A DNA stretch of 58,684 nt, from NCBI GenBank assembly GCA_964359095.1, contig CAYHRJ010000002.1, positions 1 through 58,684 of the forward strand. The letters run 5' to 3'. Source of the DNA: JACRJW01 sp964359095 (GTDB lineage: Bacteria > Patescibacteriota > Patescibacteriia > UBA9934 > GWF2-40-263). Numbering within the stretch: position 1 is the first letter of the stretch; each line of letters starts with the position of its first letter. The notes beneath the pieces are model-generated. The model was not told where the DNA came from. It saw only the letters and a list, made by a program, of their open reading frames with translations, and made no database searches. Shown here piece after piece: positions 14,816-23,311 of the stretch. The position numbers and the translations under genes are program-made.

Positions 14816-15976
14816 TCAGATGAGACTCTGATAGACCTCGAGCGTTTTTTCGCACATGGTCTCGACGGAGAATTGATTTTGTGATTTTGTGCGTGCGTTT
14901 GCGCCCAGTCGTAGACGTTCAGCTGGATCCTGGATGATTCGCGTGAGAGCGTGGACAAGAGAGTCTTGATCATCAACGAGTTTACCAACGTTCGTGGTTA
15001 CAGCTTCCTTGATGCCACCGACATTGTTCGCGATCACAGGAATACCACGTGCCATCGCCTCCAAGATCGAATAGGGGAAACCTTCGAAGTGGGAGATGAG
15101 GACGAAGATGTCGGCTTCTTGTTCGAGTCGACGGAGAACCTCCACACGTGGGAGAGCACCGAGGAGACTCACGTGATTTTCTAGCTGTGACTCACGGATG
15201 AGATCTCGCAACGCTGGCATCTGTGGACCATTGCCGATGATGGTGACGCGAACGAGATCTCGGAGTGCGATAGGAAGCTGTGCCACAGCGCGGATCAACA
15301 AGAATGGATCTTTTGGCGGCGCGAGGCGACCGATGAAGAAGATGTTGATGTTGTTTCCCATTGTCATCCCGACTGAGGAGTCCGACGACGAGCGGAGGGA
15401 TCTCTGCGACTCTGAGGACGGAATTTCTACGCCATTGTAAATCTGGACGAGCTTGCACTCAGGCGCGATTCGATGCCGCCGCGCCAGCGCAAGATCATTT
15501 TGTGACACACAGATAATTCTTGAGCAGAATCTTGCAGCGACGCGCTCGAGGGTCGGGAGGATCAGCCGTCTCAGCAGAGGAGCGCCAGGCAGAAATCCCC
15601 AACCGTGGGCGGTGAAGACGGTCGGGATGCGGTTTCTCATCGTGAAGCGTCCCAGGAGTCCGGCGATCGTTGAGTGGCAGGCGAACAGGTCAGGTTGAAA
15701 GTCACGGATGGCGCAGGAGAGGGCGCGTGAGGCTCGCCAGAGTCGCAGAGGATTGGCGGAGTTTGAGAGTGAAGGATTGGGGAAAAATTTTGCACCTAGA
15801 TTATGTACCTCCTGTTCGAGCCATCCTCCTGGCCTGCCCTCCGAAGCCTCGGCGAAGGAGGGTGCACTCATGATCGCGACGTCATCACCACGCGCAACAA
15901 AAAACTTGGTGAGCTGCGCGACATGCGTCTGCGCGCCACCGGCTTCGGATTTGGTGATGAGAAAGAAGAGTTTCAT
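14816..15976 (-). CDS. GT4-family glycosyltransferase
   Basis: A 386-residue GT-B enzyme. The N-terminal acceptor domain opens with LITKSEAGGAQTHVAQL. The C-terminal nucleotide-sugar domain has IFFIGRLAPPKDPFLLIRA and the E-x7-E-like motif around HFEGFPYSILEAMARG. It probably transfers a sugar from a nucleotide donor onto the lipid-linked glycan at the cytoplasmic face. Two palindromic elements are translated inside it: PSFAEASEGRPGG near residue 40 and SQRSLRSSSDSSVGMT near residue 195, both in loops. It overlaps the GT2 gene by 4 bases (ATGA) and is the last gene of the long leftward polysaccharide operon. Confidence 0.9.
   Translation of the reverse strand: MKLFFLITKSEAGGAQTHVAQLTKFFVARGDDVAIMSAPSFAEASEGRPGGWLEQEVHNLGAKFFPNPSLSNSANPLRLWRASRALSCAIRDFQPDLFACHSTIAGLLGRFTMRNRIPTVFTAHGWGFLPGAPLLRRLILPTLERVAARFCSRIICVSQNDLALARRHRIAPECKLVQIYNGVEIPSSESQRSLRSSSDSSVGMTMGNNINIFFIGRLAPPKDPFLLIRAVAQLPIALRDLVRVTIIGNGPQMPALRDLIRESQLENHVSLLGALPRVEVLRRLEQEADIFVLISHFEGFPYSILEAMARGIPVIANNVGGIKEAVTTNVGKLVDDQDSLVHALTRIIQDPAERLRLGANARTKSQNQFSVETMCEKTLEVYQSLI
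15363..15410. repeat. Palindromic element GTCATCCCGAC...GGAGGGATCTC in a glycosyltransferase gene
   Basis: A dispersed-repeat consensus on the plus strand, read in frame on the minus strand as SQRSLRSSSDSSVGMT. It falls at the linker between the two Rossmann domains of the GT4 protein. Confidence 0.7.
15837..15862. repeat. Palindromic element CCCTCC...GGAGGG in a glycosyltransferase gene
   Basis: Arms CCCTCC (15837-15842) and GGAGGG (15857-15862) enclose GAAGCCTCGGCGAA. The minus-strand translation contains FAEASEG, a peptide typical of this dispersed element type. Confidence 0.7.
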
Positions 15977-16794
15977 GAAGGTTTTTTGTACAGGTGTTGT
16001 TTGAATAGATGGATACGTACAAACCGTACGACCGAGGCAGGCAAGATGATCGCGAGAAATGGTTTCACGAGAAAGATCATGGACCAGATCCGATACTGTT
16101 TACGACGGATGGCAAGCAGACGCACACGCAGAGCCGATCGAATCTGTTCTCGCTCTTTTGCGTACGAGATCATTCCAATCGTGAATCGTTTTTGCATGAG
16201 TACCTCGGGGAGGTTTGCGAGTTTGGTGAGGGGAGCGGCGCGCATCCAGAGATCGTAGTCTTGTGCGCGGCGGTACGTCTCGTCCCAGCCATGGACGCGA
16301 TCAAGGAGAGTCTTGCGCACCATGACTGAGCTGTGGAGAAACGGATTGAAGCGGATGAGGGCGCGGCGAAGGGCATGATCTTGTGTCGGTGGATGTTTCT
16401 CACCGACAAGGTCACCCGCATCGTTGATAAATTGATACGCGGTTCCCACGATGCCGACGTCTGGATGTGCATCCAGAAACGCGACTTGTTTCTGAAGCCG
16501 TGTTGGGAGAGCGATGTCGTCTGCGTCCATGCGGGCGATGAAGTCACTCTGAGTCTCTTTCAGAGCGCGGTTGAGTGATTTTGTGAGCCCGAGGTTGATT
16601 GAGTTGGTGATGATTCGGATGCGAGGATCTTGCTGTGCGAATTGGCTCAAGATCGTGGGGGTCTGATCTGTTGATGCATCGTTCACGACAAGCAATTCAA
16701 AATCTCGATACGTCTGTGCGAGGAGACTCTCGACGGCCGTGCGCAGGTATCGCTCACCGTTCCAGACAGACATGAGGATCGAGAGCTTCGTCAT
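15973..16794 (-). CDS. GT2-family glycosyltransferase
   Basis: A 273-residue GT-A enzyme from the ATG at 16794. It shows SVWNGERYLRTAVESLLAQT, the UDP-sugar-binding VVNDASTDQTP, the metal-binding ARMDADDIALP and GWDETYRRAQDYDLWMR. A basic hydrophobic C terminus (ILPASVVRFVRIHLFKQ) may attach it to the membrane. It likely adds one sugar of the repeating unit. Both ends overlap neighbouring genes by 4 bases, fixing it inside the operon; the longer start at 16839 is rejected for this reason. Confidence 0.9.
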   Translation of the reverse strand: MTKLSILMSVWNGERYLRTAVESLLAQTYRDFELLVVNDASTDQTPTILSQFAQQDPRIRIITNSINLGLTKSLNRALKETQSDFIARMDADDIALPTRLQKQVAFLDAHPDVGIVGTAYQFINDAGDLVGEKHPPTQDHALRRALIRFNPFLHSSVMVRKTLLDRVHGWDETYRRAQDYDLWMRAAPLTKLANLPEVLMQKRFTIGMISYAKEREQIRSALRVRLLAIRRKQYRIWSMIFLVKPFLAIILPASVVRFVRIHLFKQHLYKKPS

Positions 16795-17648
16795 ACGACA
16801 AACGGTTTTTTCCAGTTCGAGCAAATCACGAGCGCCCAAAAACTCGGATCGGTTGGCGCGATGTTTTTGTCTGCCTGGATCGCGTTCAAAACCTGTTGCT
16901 GATATTCCTCTGGTTTGGTTTTTCGATAATCGACTCCCTCTGTTGCAAGCGGCTTTGTCATGTAAGCATCATGCACCTCATTGCACGCAGGACCTCCCAA
17001 TCCAAAAAGAAAACACTGGGACGTTGGGAACAGGCGCGTGATTTTTGAGATCGTGCGTGGTGTGTACTGGCGGTAGCCGTGGCGGCCGTAGAGTTTCATG
17101 CATGCAACAGATGGAAAGAGGTGGACTTGAATGATGGGTTGAGAATGTGTTTGGACGAACTGATTGATCTCTTCAAAATAGTGTAGGTCGTTTGCAAAAT
17201 GTTCAATCGCCGACTGGCTCATGAAAAAATTTGTTTCTGGTGGGAGAGAGGAAGTGATATTTTTTCCGTCATATTTTTCAACAGTCCGTTTTGGATCCGT
17301 TCGCAATTTTTTCCAATTCGGATGTTCGTATATATCAACTCCTTTGTATTGAGTCACGCATCCTTGTGAGACTACGTTGAGATAGGAGCCATAACGACCA
17401 GAACCACATCCCGTATCGAAAGCAAAGAGGGAACCGAGCTCATCCACGATTCGATTCCACGGGAGTTCTTTCCAAAATAAATCAGAGAGAATTCGACTTG
17501 GAGATGATTGTGGATTTATTTCTAGTCCATTCAGCTTAGGCGTGAACTGTTTTCTGTGCAATTTTGGGTCGAGATTCGAATCAGGATTTCGATTTTGCAC
17601 GAAACACCACAGATAAAAAAGCTGGTTGATGATTTGTGAGTTTCGCAC
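16791..17648 (-). CDS. SAM-dependent methyltransferase, divergent
   Basis: A 285-residue protein with a class I methyltransferase core: a motif I-like AFDTGCGSGRYGSYL near residue 75, followed by YKGVDIYEHPNWKKL, and FFMSQSAIEHFANDLHYF resembling motif II/III. The C-terminal part differs from common sugar methyltransferases (SQCFLFGLGGPACNEVHDAY). The substrate is unknown, but its place between a GT2 and a flippase suggests that it modifies the surface glycan. It overlaps the GT2 gene by 4 bases. Confidence 0.75.
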   Translation of the reverse strand: MRNSQIINQLFYLWCFVQNRNPDSNLDPKLHRKQFTPKLNGLEINPQSSPSRILSDLFWKELPWNRIVDELGSLFAFDTGCGSGRYGSYLNVVSQGCVTQYKGVDIYEHPNWKKLRTDPKRTVEKYDGKNITSSLPPETNFFMSQSAIEHFANDLHYFEEINQFVQTHSQPIIQVHLFPSVACMKLYGRHGYRQYTPRTISKITRLFPTSQCFLFGLGGPACNEVHDAYMTKPLATEGVDYRKTKPEEYQQQVLNAIQADKNIAPTDPSFWALVICSNWKKPFVV

Positions 17649-17668
17649 AGTGTTTGCATTTTACCATC

Positions 17669-18955
17669 TCAATATCTGTTCGCGATGGCTCGTATGAGAC
17701 TACTCTTTTCAAGAAATGTTTTAAAGGCTTCGCGTTTGACAGTTGTCAGATAATAAAACAAAAAGCTGATGAAACCAAATATCGTTATGGCAGAAGTCAT
17801 TCCGATGATTCCCCAAATCCAGCCCAATAAAGCAACAAGGATAATTTCTATGATATTTGGAATCACCGTTGCCGCTGCGATGGCTTTGTAGCGAAAATGA
17901 GCATCGAGGATCGTGTGCAGAAGAATGGTTGGTATTCCGATCGGGAAAGCGAGACTTAAAATGAGAAAGAGATTGAGCGACGCATGGAACGAGTCCGGCA
18001 AGAAGAAAAGAATATAAACGATGCCAAGACCAACACCTACGAGCGCCAGGAGCGAGCTTGCTACAATCATCTGAGGTAATCGTTTTCGAATACCTTCTGT
18101 CAGTTTTTCGATCGGTTGTTTAACAAAGTCCCCATACAACAGTGGACTGACCATTTTTAGAATGTTTGCAACCTGGTTTCTTAATTCGCGTGCGACCGAG
18201 AAGAATGCAAGACTGGAAAATCCAAAGAAAACTCCAATCAACACTTCAACCATTCGATTGGAAATCGCTCCCAAGAGGTCGATCGGCAGAAAACGCAGCC
18301 CGTATTTAACGCAAGCGACGTCATAGTTTTTTAAACGATATTGTTGCCAGAGCCCACTTTTGGAAATAAGAATACAAAGGGCAACCAGTGAGATACTCGA
18401 TGCGAAGATAATTTGAAACAGGACAAAAAAGACAACACTATGAGTCAAAAATGCGACGAGGCTGGAACCGATGCGCGCCACTGGGCTTGAGAGAATCTCC
18501 CAAAATCCCCATGCAGAGAATGCTTTTTTGGCAACAAAATATTCTGCGATGCATGTCTGAATCAGAATGTTTGAAAAGAGGTAGATGGCGCTAAGGCCAC
18601 TCAAAGAGGAGAGTGTCATCCGATCGGTTTTGTAGAAATAGAGAGCGAGTAGAATAAAAAGAAGGGAAGAAAGAAGAAGGAGTTTTCCACGTTTAAACAG
18701 TGCGTAAAAAAACGTTCCGTCTTGCCCAAGCGCTAAACCCCGCTTTGATCCGCCGGTGATTTGTTGGGCAGAGATGACAAGGCCCCAGGACTGCAATGCG
18801 AGAATGAATTGCCATTGTCCGTATTCTGAAATGGGAAGACTCGTTAGGATAATGGGCAGCGTTAAAACTGCAACGCCGATATTGATCAGATGTGTCGACG
18901 ACAGTGAAACGATTCCGTTTTGTTTGTCACGTAACCATGCTATCACTGTTTGCAT
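17669..18955 (-). CDS. Wzx-type polysaccharide flippase (MOP superfamily)
   Basis: A 428-residue protein with about 12 hydrophobic helices and charged loops between pairs of helices, the usual Wzx layout (N-terminal LSSTHLINIGVAVLTLPIIL; later FSVARELRNQVANILKMVSP). It would move undecaprenyl-linked repeat units across the membrane for polymerisation outside. It lies next to glycosyltransferases, and the matching Wzy-type proteins are encoded at 31203 and 33214. It is separated by a single base from the toroid gene upstream. Confidence 0.88.
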   Translation of the reverse strand: MQTVIAWLRDKQNGIVSLSSTHLINIGVAVLTLPIILTSLPISEYGQWQFILALQSWGLVISAQQITGGSKRGLALGQDGTFFYALFKRGKLLLLSSLLFILLALYFYKTDRMTLSSLSGLSAIYLFSNILIQTCIAEYFVAKKAFSAWGFWEILSSPVARIGSSLVAFLTHSVVFFVLFQIIFASSISLVALCILISKSGLWQQYRLKNYDVACVKYGLRFLPIDLLGAISNRMVEVLIGVFFGFSSLAFFSVARELRNQVANILKMVSPLLYGDFVKQPIEKLTEGIRKRLPQMIVASSLLALVGVGLGIVYILFFLPDSFHASLNLFLILSLAFPIGIPTILLHTILDAHFRYKAIAAATVIPNIIEIILVALLGWIWGIIGMTSAITIFGFISFLFYYLTTVKREAFKTFLEKSSLIRAIANRY

Positions 18956-18956
18956 A

Positions 18957-20039
18957 TCAGCTTTTGATTTCGTGAAGGAAATTCAATTCATCGATTTGGA
19001 TAAGATGTTTCATCAGGCTGAGTCCCCAAACGAACATGGTTGTTCCGTGGATGTCTGGTTCATCCAAACTCAGACTGACTTTCGCACCGTAATAACGATC
19101 GTTTGCGTGATGTTTGTGGAAAGAGAAGCCTCCGAGTGATGGAAAATAGTATGCCTGCCATACATCAAGAGCGTCCAGACAAAATCGTTCGATGTCGCTG
19201 CGTCTGTATGAGTGCTGACATAACTCGTCGGCGTAGCGAAGAACGAGAATTTGATTGATCTGATCGCATGCGTCGGCCGTTTTTGTGGGTGATTGAGATA
19301 AACACAGATCAATAAGTCGTTCTGAATATTGAAATGGCAGATCATCAATCGCCAATCCAGTGATGACTTTCATAGCCCCATTTACTTTTTGTCTGTGTGA
19401 AGGATTCCCCGTGTACCACGCGCCATCAGTTTCCTGTTGGATTGAGCAGACAAACGTCAGTGCCGCATCGTGAGCTTCCAAAAAATTTTGATCGTGCAGT
19501 TGTCCAGTCCGTCGCAGGAGAGAGAAAAAAAACATCAAGTGACTGAAATGACTTCCAGCTCCCCACGGATGTGACCAATCAAGTGAACGCAAAAATTTTT
19601 CTACATCATTTGGTTTGATTGGGATCTGAAGAGTCATCTGTTGTGGAAGCACGTCATACAACATGAGCGCAGAATAGGCTTGTCGAGTTTCAGCTCGGAT
19701 GTACTGCTCATTGCCCATTTGCGTCAGTCGACCGTGCTTCAGGTTTGAAAGAATGTTTCTCAGAAGCCGTTTTCGACAAACGAGTGGATCTCGAAATGTC
19801 CCGTCCGCTTGTTGAAACGAAAGAACCCGATCGACAATCGGTTTGATGATTCTTTCATCTGATTCACCAATCAGGCGATAAAGTTTGAGCGCAAAGATAC
19901 TTCCGGCCAGATTTGAGGTTCGTTTTTTTTTATACAGATCTCCCGAAAAGGAATAAGAAAAATAGCCAGGAATGGTTCCATCCCGTTGGTGATCAAGAAA
20001 AAAAGGGAGGTTGTTTTTTAATCCAGAGAGCCAATCCAT
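18957..20039 (-). CDS. Alpha/alpha-toroid protein, prenyltransferase/cyclase-like
   Basis: A 360-residue soluble protein with repeated paired helices and QxxDGxF/W-like turns: VLSFQQADGTFRDPLV near residue 90, CSIQQETDGAWYTG near 205 and LDVWQAYYFPSLGGFSFHKH near 305. This is the pattern of the alpha6/alpha6 barrels of squalene-cyclase/prenyltransferase-like folds. No DxDD cyclase motif is seen, so catalysis of terpene cyclisation is unlikely. In this position it might modify or bind the lipid-linked glycan or a sugar; this is unproven. It lies between a flippase and a TylF-like methyltransferase. Confidence 0.6.
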   Translation of the reverse strand: MDWLSGLKNNLPFFLDHQRDGTIPGYFSYSFSGDLYKKKRTSNLAGSIFALKLYRLIGESDERIIKPIVDRVLSFQQADGTFRDPLVCRKRLLRNILSNLKHGRLTQMGNEQYIRAETRQAYSALMLYDVLPQQMTLQIPIKPNDVEKFLRSLDWSHPWGAGSHFSHLMFFFSLLRRTGQLHDQNFLEAHDAALTFVCSIQQETDGAWYTGNPSHRQKVNGAMKVITGLAIDDLPFQYSERLIDLCLSQSPTKTADACDQINQILVLRYADELCQHSYRRSDIERFCLDALDVWQAYYFPSLGGFSFHKHHANDRYYGAKVSLSLDEPDIHGTTMFVWGLSLMKHLIQIDELNFLHEIKS

Positions 20040-20053
20040 AATGGCATTCGGTG

Positions 20054-20779
20054 TTAGTTGGTTGTTTTGACCCCAATCCTCCCCGTGTTATCAATCCGAG
20101 AGAGCAAAATTTTTTCCGTTGAAAAATATTCGTCTACAGCGCGTTTTGCTCCAGCCCAATGTCCATAATCATCTATGATGAGCACTCCACTCATACACAG
20201 AAGTGGGAAGAGATGTGTCAGTTCATGCGCGGTTGATTCATACCAATCTGTGTCTAGACGCAAGAGGGCGATTTCTTTTGGTATCGTTGATGGGATCGTT
20301 TCTTTCACATCACCCATGATGTATTGGATATGCTCTTTGGGATAGTGAGTCGAAGCGAGATTGTTTTTTACCTCCTCGATGGAGGCATAGGCCCAGTCAT
20401 TATGATCGTCTTTTTTGTTCTGAATCCACTTTGTGAACGCATTTCTTTTTGGATCAGATACGTGAAAATCATTTTTTGTCGGTTCCGTCATGCCTTGATA
20501 TGTGTCATACAGATAGATTGTTCTTGTTGTGTCACCGAAGTGTTCAAGTGCGAGAGCGCAGAGCATCGCACTTCCTCCTTTCCAAACGCCACACTCTACA
20601 ATGTCTCCGGGAATAGCGTTTTTGTAGATGTATTCGACACTTTTAAACAGAGTGTACATTCGTTCGACAGAAGTCATCGTAAATTTACTACATTGATGAT
20701 AGAGATCAACAAAAACTGGATCCGAGCGTTCCAGATCCATCGGGATTTCCTTTTTTTGAAAACCAAAGATGTTTTTCAT
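20054..20779 (-). CDS. TylF/MycF-family O-methyltransferase
   Basis: A 241-residue protein. It shows GDIVECGVWKGGSAMLCAL (motif I of the family), YLYDTYQGMTEP, IALLRLDTDWYESTAHEL and the metal-binding GVLIIDDYGHWAGAKRAVDE. TylF and MycF methylate sugar hydroxyls in a Mg-dependent way using conserved Asp residues (LDTDWY and IIDDYG), both present here. It probably O-methylates a sugar of the surface glycan. It is spaced 14 bases from the toroid gene. Confidence 0.9.
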   Translation of the reverse strand: MKNIFGFQKKEIPMDLERSDPVFVDLYHQCSKFTMTSVERMYTLFKSVEYIYKNAIPGDIVECGVWKGGSAMLCALALEHFGDTTRTIYLYDTYQGMTEPTKNDFHVSDPKRNAFTKWIQNKKDDHNDWAYASIEEVKNNLASTHYPKEHIQYIMGDVKETIPSTIPKEIALLRLDTDWYESTAHELTHLFPLLCMSGVLIIDDYGHWAGAKRAVDEYFSTEKILLSRIDNTGRIGVKTTN

Positions 20780-20785
20780 AAATTT

Positions 20786-21463
20786 TTACGATGCCGATTT
20801 TGTCGCAATGATGAAGTATCCACCGTGTGCATTTCGCAGATTGGGTGATGACAAAACAATGGGGGTTCGATCAAGAAGGATGAGTACATCTATGAGAGGA
20901 AGAAACAAATAGAGAATCAACCGAATTGGCTCTGGCATTGCTTTTATGAATAATTTCAAGTGATCCGCCAGTACCGTAAAGTATCTTCCCATGATGGAAA
21001 AAACTTCAATTTGAAAATTTCTTTTTGATAACTCTTGTTTCCATTTCGTTTCTGTCCACCTTTGATAATCATGTGGATCGGAATGGACAAGGTAAAGAAA
21101 TGGGACAGAGATAATGAACCTTCCGCCTATTTTCAAAACCCGTGTGCATTCATCCAGACCAGCTTCAATTTTTTCTACATGCTCAAATAGTTCGCAAGCA
21201 CAGATGACATCGATGCTTTCAATTTCTATTGAGTCCATTTGTGCAACATCTAGAACAATGTCTGGATAATGTGCTGGATTGATATCAGCAAAAATCCATT
21301 TTTGAACCTGCGTTTTTGGTTTTACGAATCGTCCTCGGCCTCTTCCGCCTATATCTAAAACAACTCCAGAAAAAAGTGATCGATGTTTATCGAGATATTG
21401 ATCCAGGAGCTTTCGTCGATAGCTTTCGCAAAAATAATAGCGAATTTGCTTAAATATGTTCAT
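20786..21463 (-). CDS. Class I SAM methyltransferase
   Basis: A 225-residue protein with motif I VVLDIGGRGRGRFV (a variant of the usual DxGxGxG), then WIFADINPAHYPDI and VICACELFEHVEKIEAGL, and RVLKIGGRFIISVPFLY. The C-terminal half has a hydrophobic stretch (IRLILYLFLPLIDVLILL) that could sit in the membrane surface. The substrate is unknown. It overlaps the next upstream methyltransferase gene by 14 bases. Confidence 0.8.
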   Translation of the reverse strand: MNIFKQIRYYFCESYRRKLLDQYLDKHRSLFSGVVLDIGGRGRGRFVKPKTQVQKWIFADINPAHYPDIVLDVAQMDSIEIESIDVICACELFEHVEKIEAGLDECTRVLKIGGRFIISVPFLYLVHSDPHDYQRWTETKWKQELSKRNFQIEVFSIMGRYFTVLADHLKLFIKAMPEPIRLILYLFLPLIDVLILLDRTPIVLSSPNLRNAHGGYFIIATKSAS

Positions 21464-22247
21464 AACACACTTGGGATGCTTCTTCTTTTTTTGAAACAGC
21501 GATCATATAAGACATGGATCGTGAGTCGAGTGTTTTATTGGGTTCAAACAAATTTATCCCTAGATAAATGTGCAAGATGTTGATGACGTATTTGAAGAGA
21601 GGTATGTTTTTTCCGAAACAGGGAAAGGCTCGTTTGTAAAGAAGAGAGAAAAGCAGCGGATGGGTTTCAATCAGATGACAATTTCCAAAAGATCCTTTCA
21701 TGATTTCCGTAAATTCGTTTTGAAAAAATTCATGGGCATGATTTAGATCTATCGGATATTCTGTGAATCTAATCGGAGTTCCAATGCTCACAAAAGCATT
21801 TTTTTTTGTCACACGCTGGATTTCAGCTAACATTTTTTTTGGGTAGAGAACATGTTCAATCACATCGGATGAGACAACGATATCAAAATGGTTTTCAGGA
21901 AATTTTATTTGATACACATCACCACAAATAAAATGAGCTTCCGGGATTTGTTTTCTCGCGATCATAATGGCCTCTTCGGACGAATCGATCCCGAACAGTT
22001 CAATGTTTTGACCGAAGGTTTTTTTCAGTAAATACAATAATACACCATCACCACAACCAACATCCAACAGTTTTAAACCCCCATCCCCCCCGGGTTTTTT
22101 TTTAAGATAATCTTTAACGACATTGACATGTTGTGTATACCTTGAAAAAACAAACGAATTGAACCGAAACACATTTTTTTCGATTTGTCGATAATGGTAA
22201 TCTGAGCCCATTGTTTCGTATTTTGTAAATTTTTTTTCTTTTTCCAT
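21450..22247 (-). CDS. Class I SAM methyltransferase
   Basis: A 265-residue protein with a clear Methyltransf_11/25-type core: LKLLDVGCGDGVLLYLL, ELFGIDSSEEAIMIARKQ, HFICGDVYQIKFPENHFDI and VVSSDVIEHVLYPKKML. The C-terminal part is hydrophobic (LFKYVINILHIYLGINLF). It probably modifies a sugar or lipid-linked intermediate. Region 20054-24431 is markedly more A+T-rich than the ends of the operon, which suggests an exchanged central segment, as is common in glycan loci. Confidence 0.85.
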   Translation of the reverse strand: MEKEKKFTKYETMGSDYHYRQIEKNVFRFNSFVFSRYTQHVNVVKDYLKKKPGGDGGLKLLDVGCGDGVLLYLLKKTFGQNIELFGIDSSEEAIMIARKQIPEAHFICGDVYQIKFPENHFDIVVSSDVIEHVLYPKKMLAEIQRVTKKNAFVSIGTPIRFTEYPIDLNHAHEFFQNEFTEIMKGSFGNCHLIETHPLLFSLLYKRAFPCFGKNIPLFKYVINILHIYLGINLFEPNKTLDSRSMSYMIAVSKKEEASQVCYEHI

Positions 22248-22264
22248 AATTCACCAAAACTCTT

Positions 22265-23311
22265 TTATCTAGTCAATAGATTGATAGCGAAACGAACTTT
22301 GTTTTTCATTTTCCATATGAGGATTTGACTTTTTAGTCGTGTCAATCCGATCAGATGACATTGTTTGGGCATATATCTTTTTTTCTGTGTCTCCCGCCAG
22401 ACCTGTTCAATAAACGAAAGATAATCTTTAGCTGCGGTTCGTATATCATATTTTGGGAGGTGCGATTGATAGAGATTTAGATTGTTTGCGACAACGTCGA
22501 TTTTTTTCAATGCTTCTTCTTGTGTGGCAAACAACTCTCCTCCTGTTTGAACAAGTTCTTGGTGGCCACCATCGTTTAGGGCAACGGCTGGGAGTCCGCA
22601 AGAGAGGGCTTCGACGAGTGCATTTGAACAAGGGTCTTTTTGGGAGGCTGTGATAAAGATATCATGTTCTTTCAAAAGTTTTGCCAGTTCAATCGAACCA
22701 ACAGCAGGAATTGTGTGTATGTGTTTGAATGGAATATTCGTGTTTCCAACAAAAGTCATCTCGTATTTGTTGAAATTCAGTTTTTCGTCCAAATATTGGT
22801 AGAGATCGAATCCTTTGCGTGGGTTTGATGACCAACTGACTACGATGAGTTTTGTTTTCGTACGATTTGCATTTGGGTCGCGTCCTTTTTGGTTAAAGAT
22901 CTCCATGTCCGGTGCATTATAAATAACTGTTTCATATACTGAGGAGATCCCGAACTGTTTTTTGTTTTCGTTTTGGCACCATTTTGATTGGAAGATGATT
23001 CCGTCGCACAGGAGCTGATTAAACATTGCGATGACTTGATCAACCTCTTTATCCGTATTTCGAATGGTTGAAATGGGTCCATTTAAGCGATAAATGAAAA
23101 GCTTTTGAGGGAATTGTTTTTTGATTTTGAAAGCCTGATCAAACAAGTATTCGGCTCCAAACGGGTAACTATTGAACAGAATCGCATCAGCCTCATCTGT
23201 GCGCTCTGTGTAGACACCTTGTCGCTGCCACTCTTTTTTGAGTGCATTTAAAAATTGATTTCCACCACCCCAAGGCTCCTCTCGCAGATTGTGGAGGATA
23301 GACATTTTCAT
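22265..23311 (-). CDS. GT4-family glycosyltransferase
   Basis: A 348-residue GT-B protein from the ATG at 23311, which overlaps the stop of the upstream GT4 gene as ATGA. The acceptor domain begins ILHNLREEPWGGGNQFL. The donor domain shows LIVVSWSSNPRKGFDLYQYL and SQKDPCSNALVEALSCGLP, the second containing the conserved Glu pair region. The long upstream frame to 23557 is basic, Arg-rich and is the antisense-type shadow of the neighbouring gene, so it is rejected. Confidence 0.88.
   Translation of the reverse strand: MKMSILHNLREEPWGGGNQFLNALKKEWQRQGVYTERTDEADAILFNSYPFGAEYLFDQAFKIKKQFPQKLFIYRLNGPISTIRNTDKEVDQVIAMFNQLLCDGIIFQSKWCQNENKKQFGISSVYETVIYNAPDMEIFNQKGRDPNANRTKTKLIVVSWSSNPRKGFDLYQYLDEKLNFNKYEMTFVGNTNIPFKHIHTIPAVGSIELAKLLKEHDIFITASQKDPCSNALVEALSCGLPAVALNDGGHQELVQTGGELFATQEEALKKIDVVANNLNLYQSHLPKYDIRTAAKDYLSFIEQVWRETQKKRYMPKQCHLIGLTRLKSQILIWKMKNKVRFAINLLTR

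Noticed and set aside
14707..14988. A 94-residue N-terminal extension of the tRNA nucleotidyltransferase
   Set aside because: The extension is encoded by a palindromic repeat and by the end of the next gene; the conserved head domain begins shortly after the ATG at 14706.
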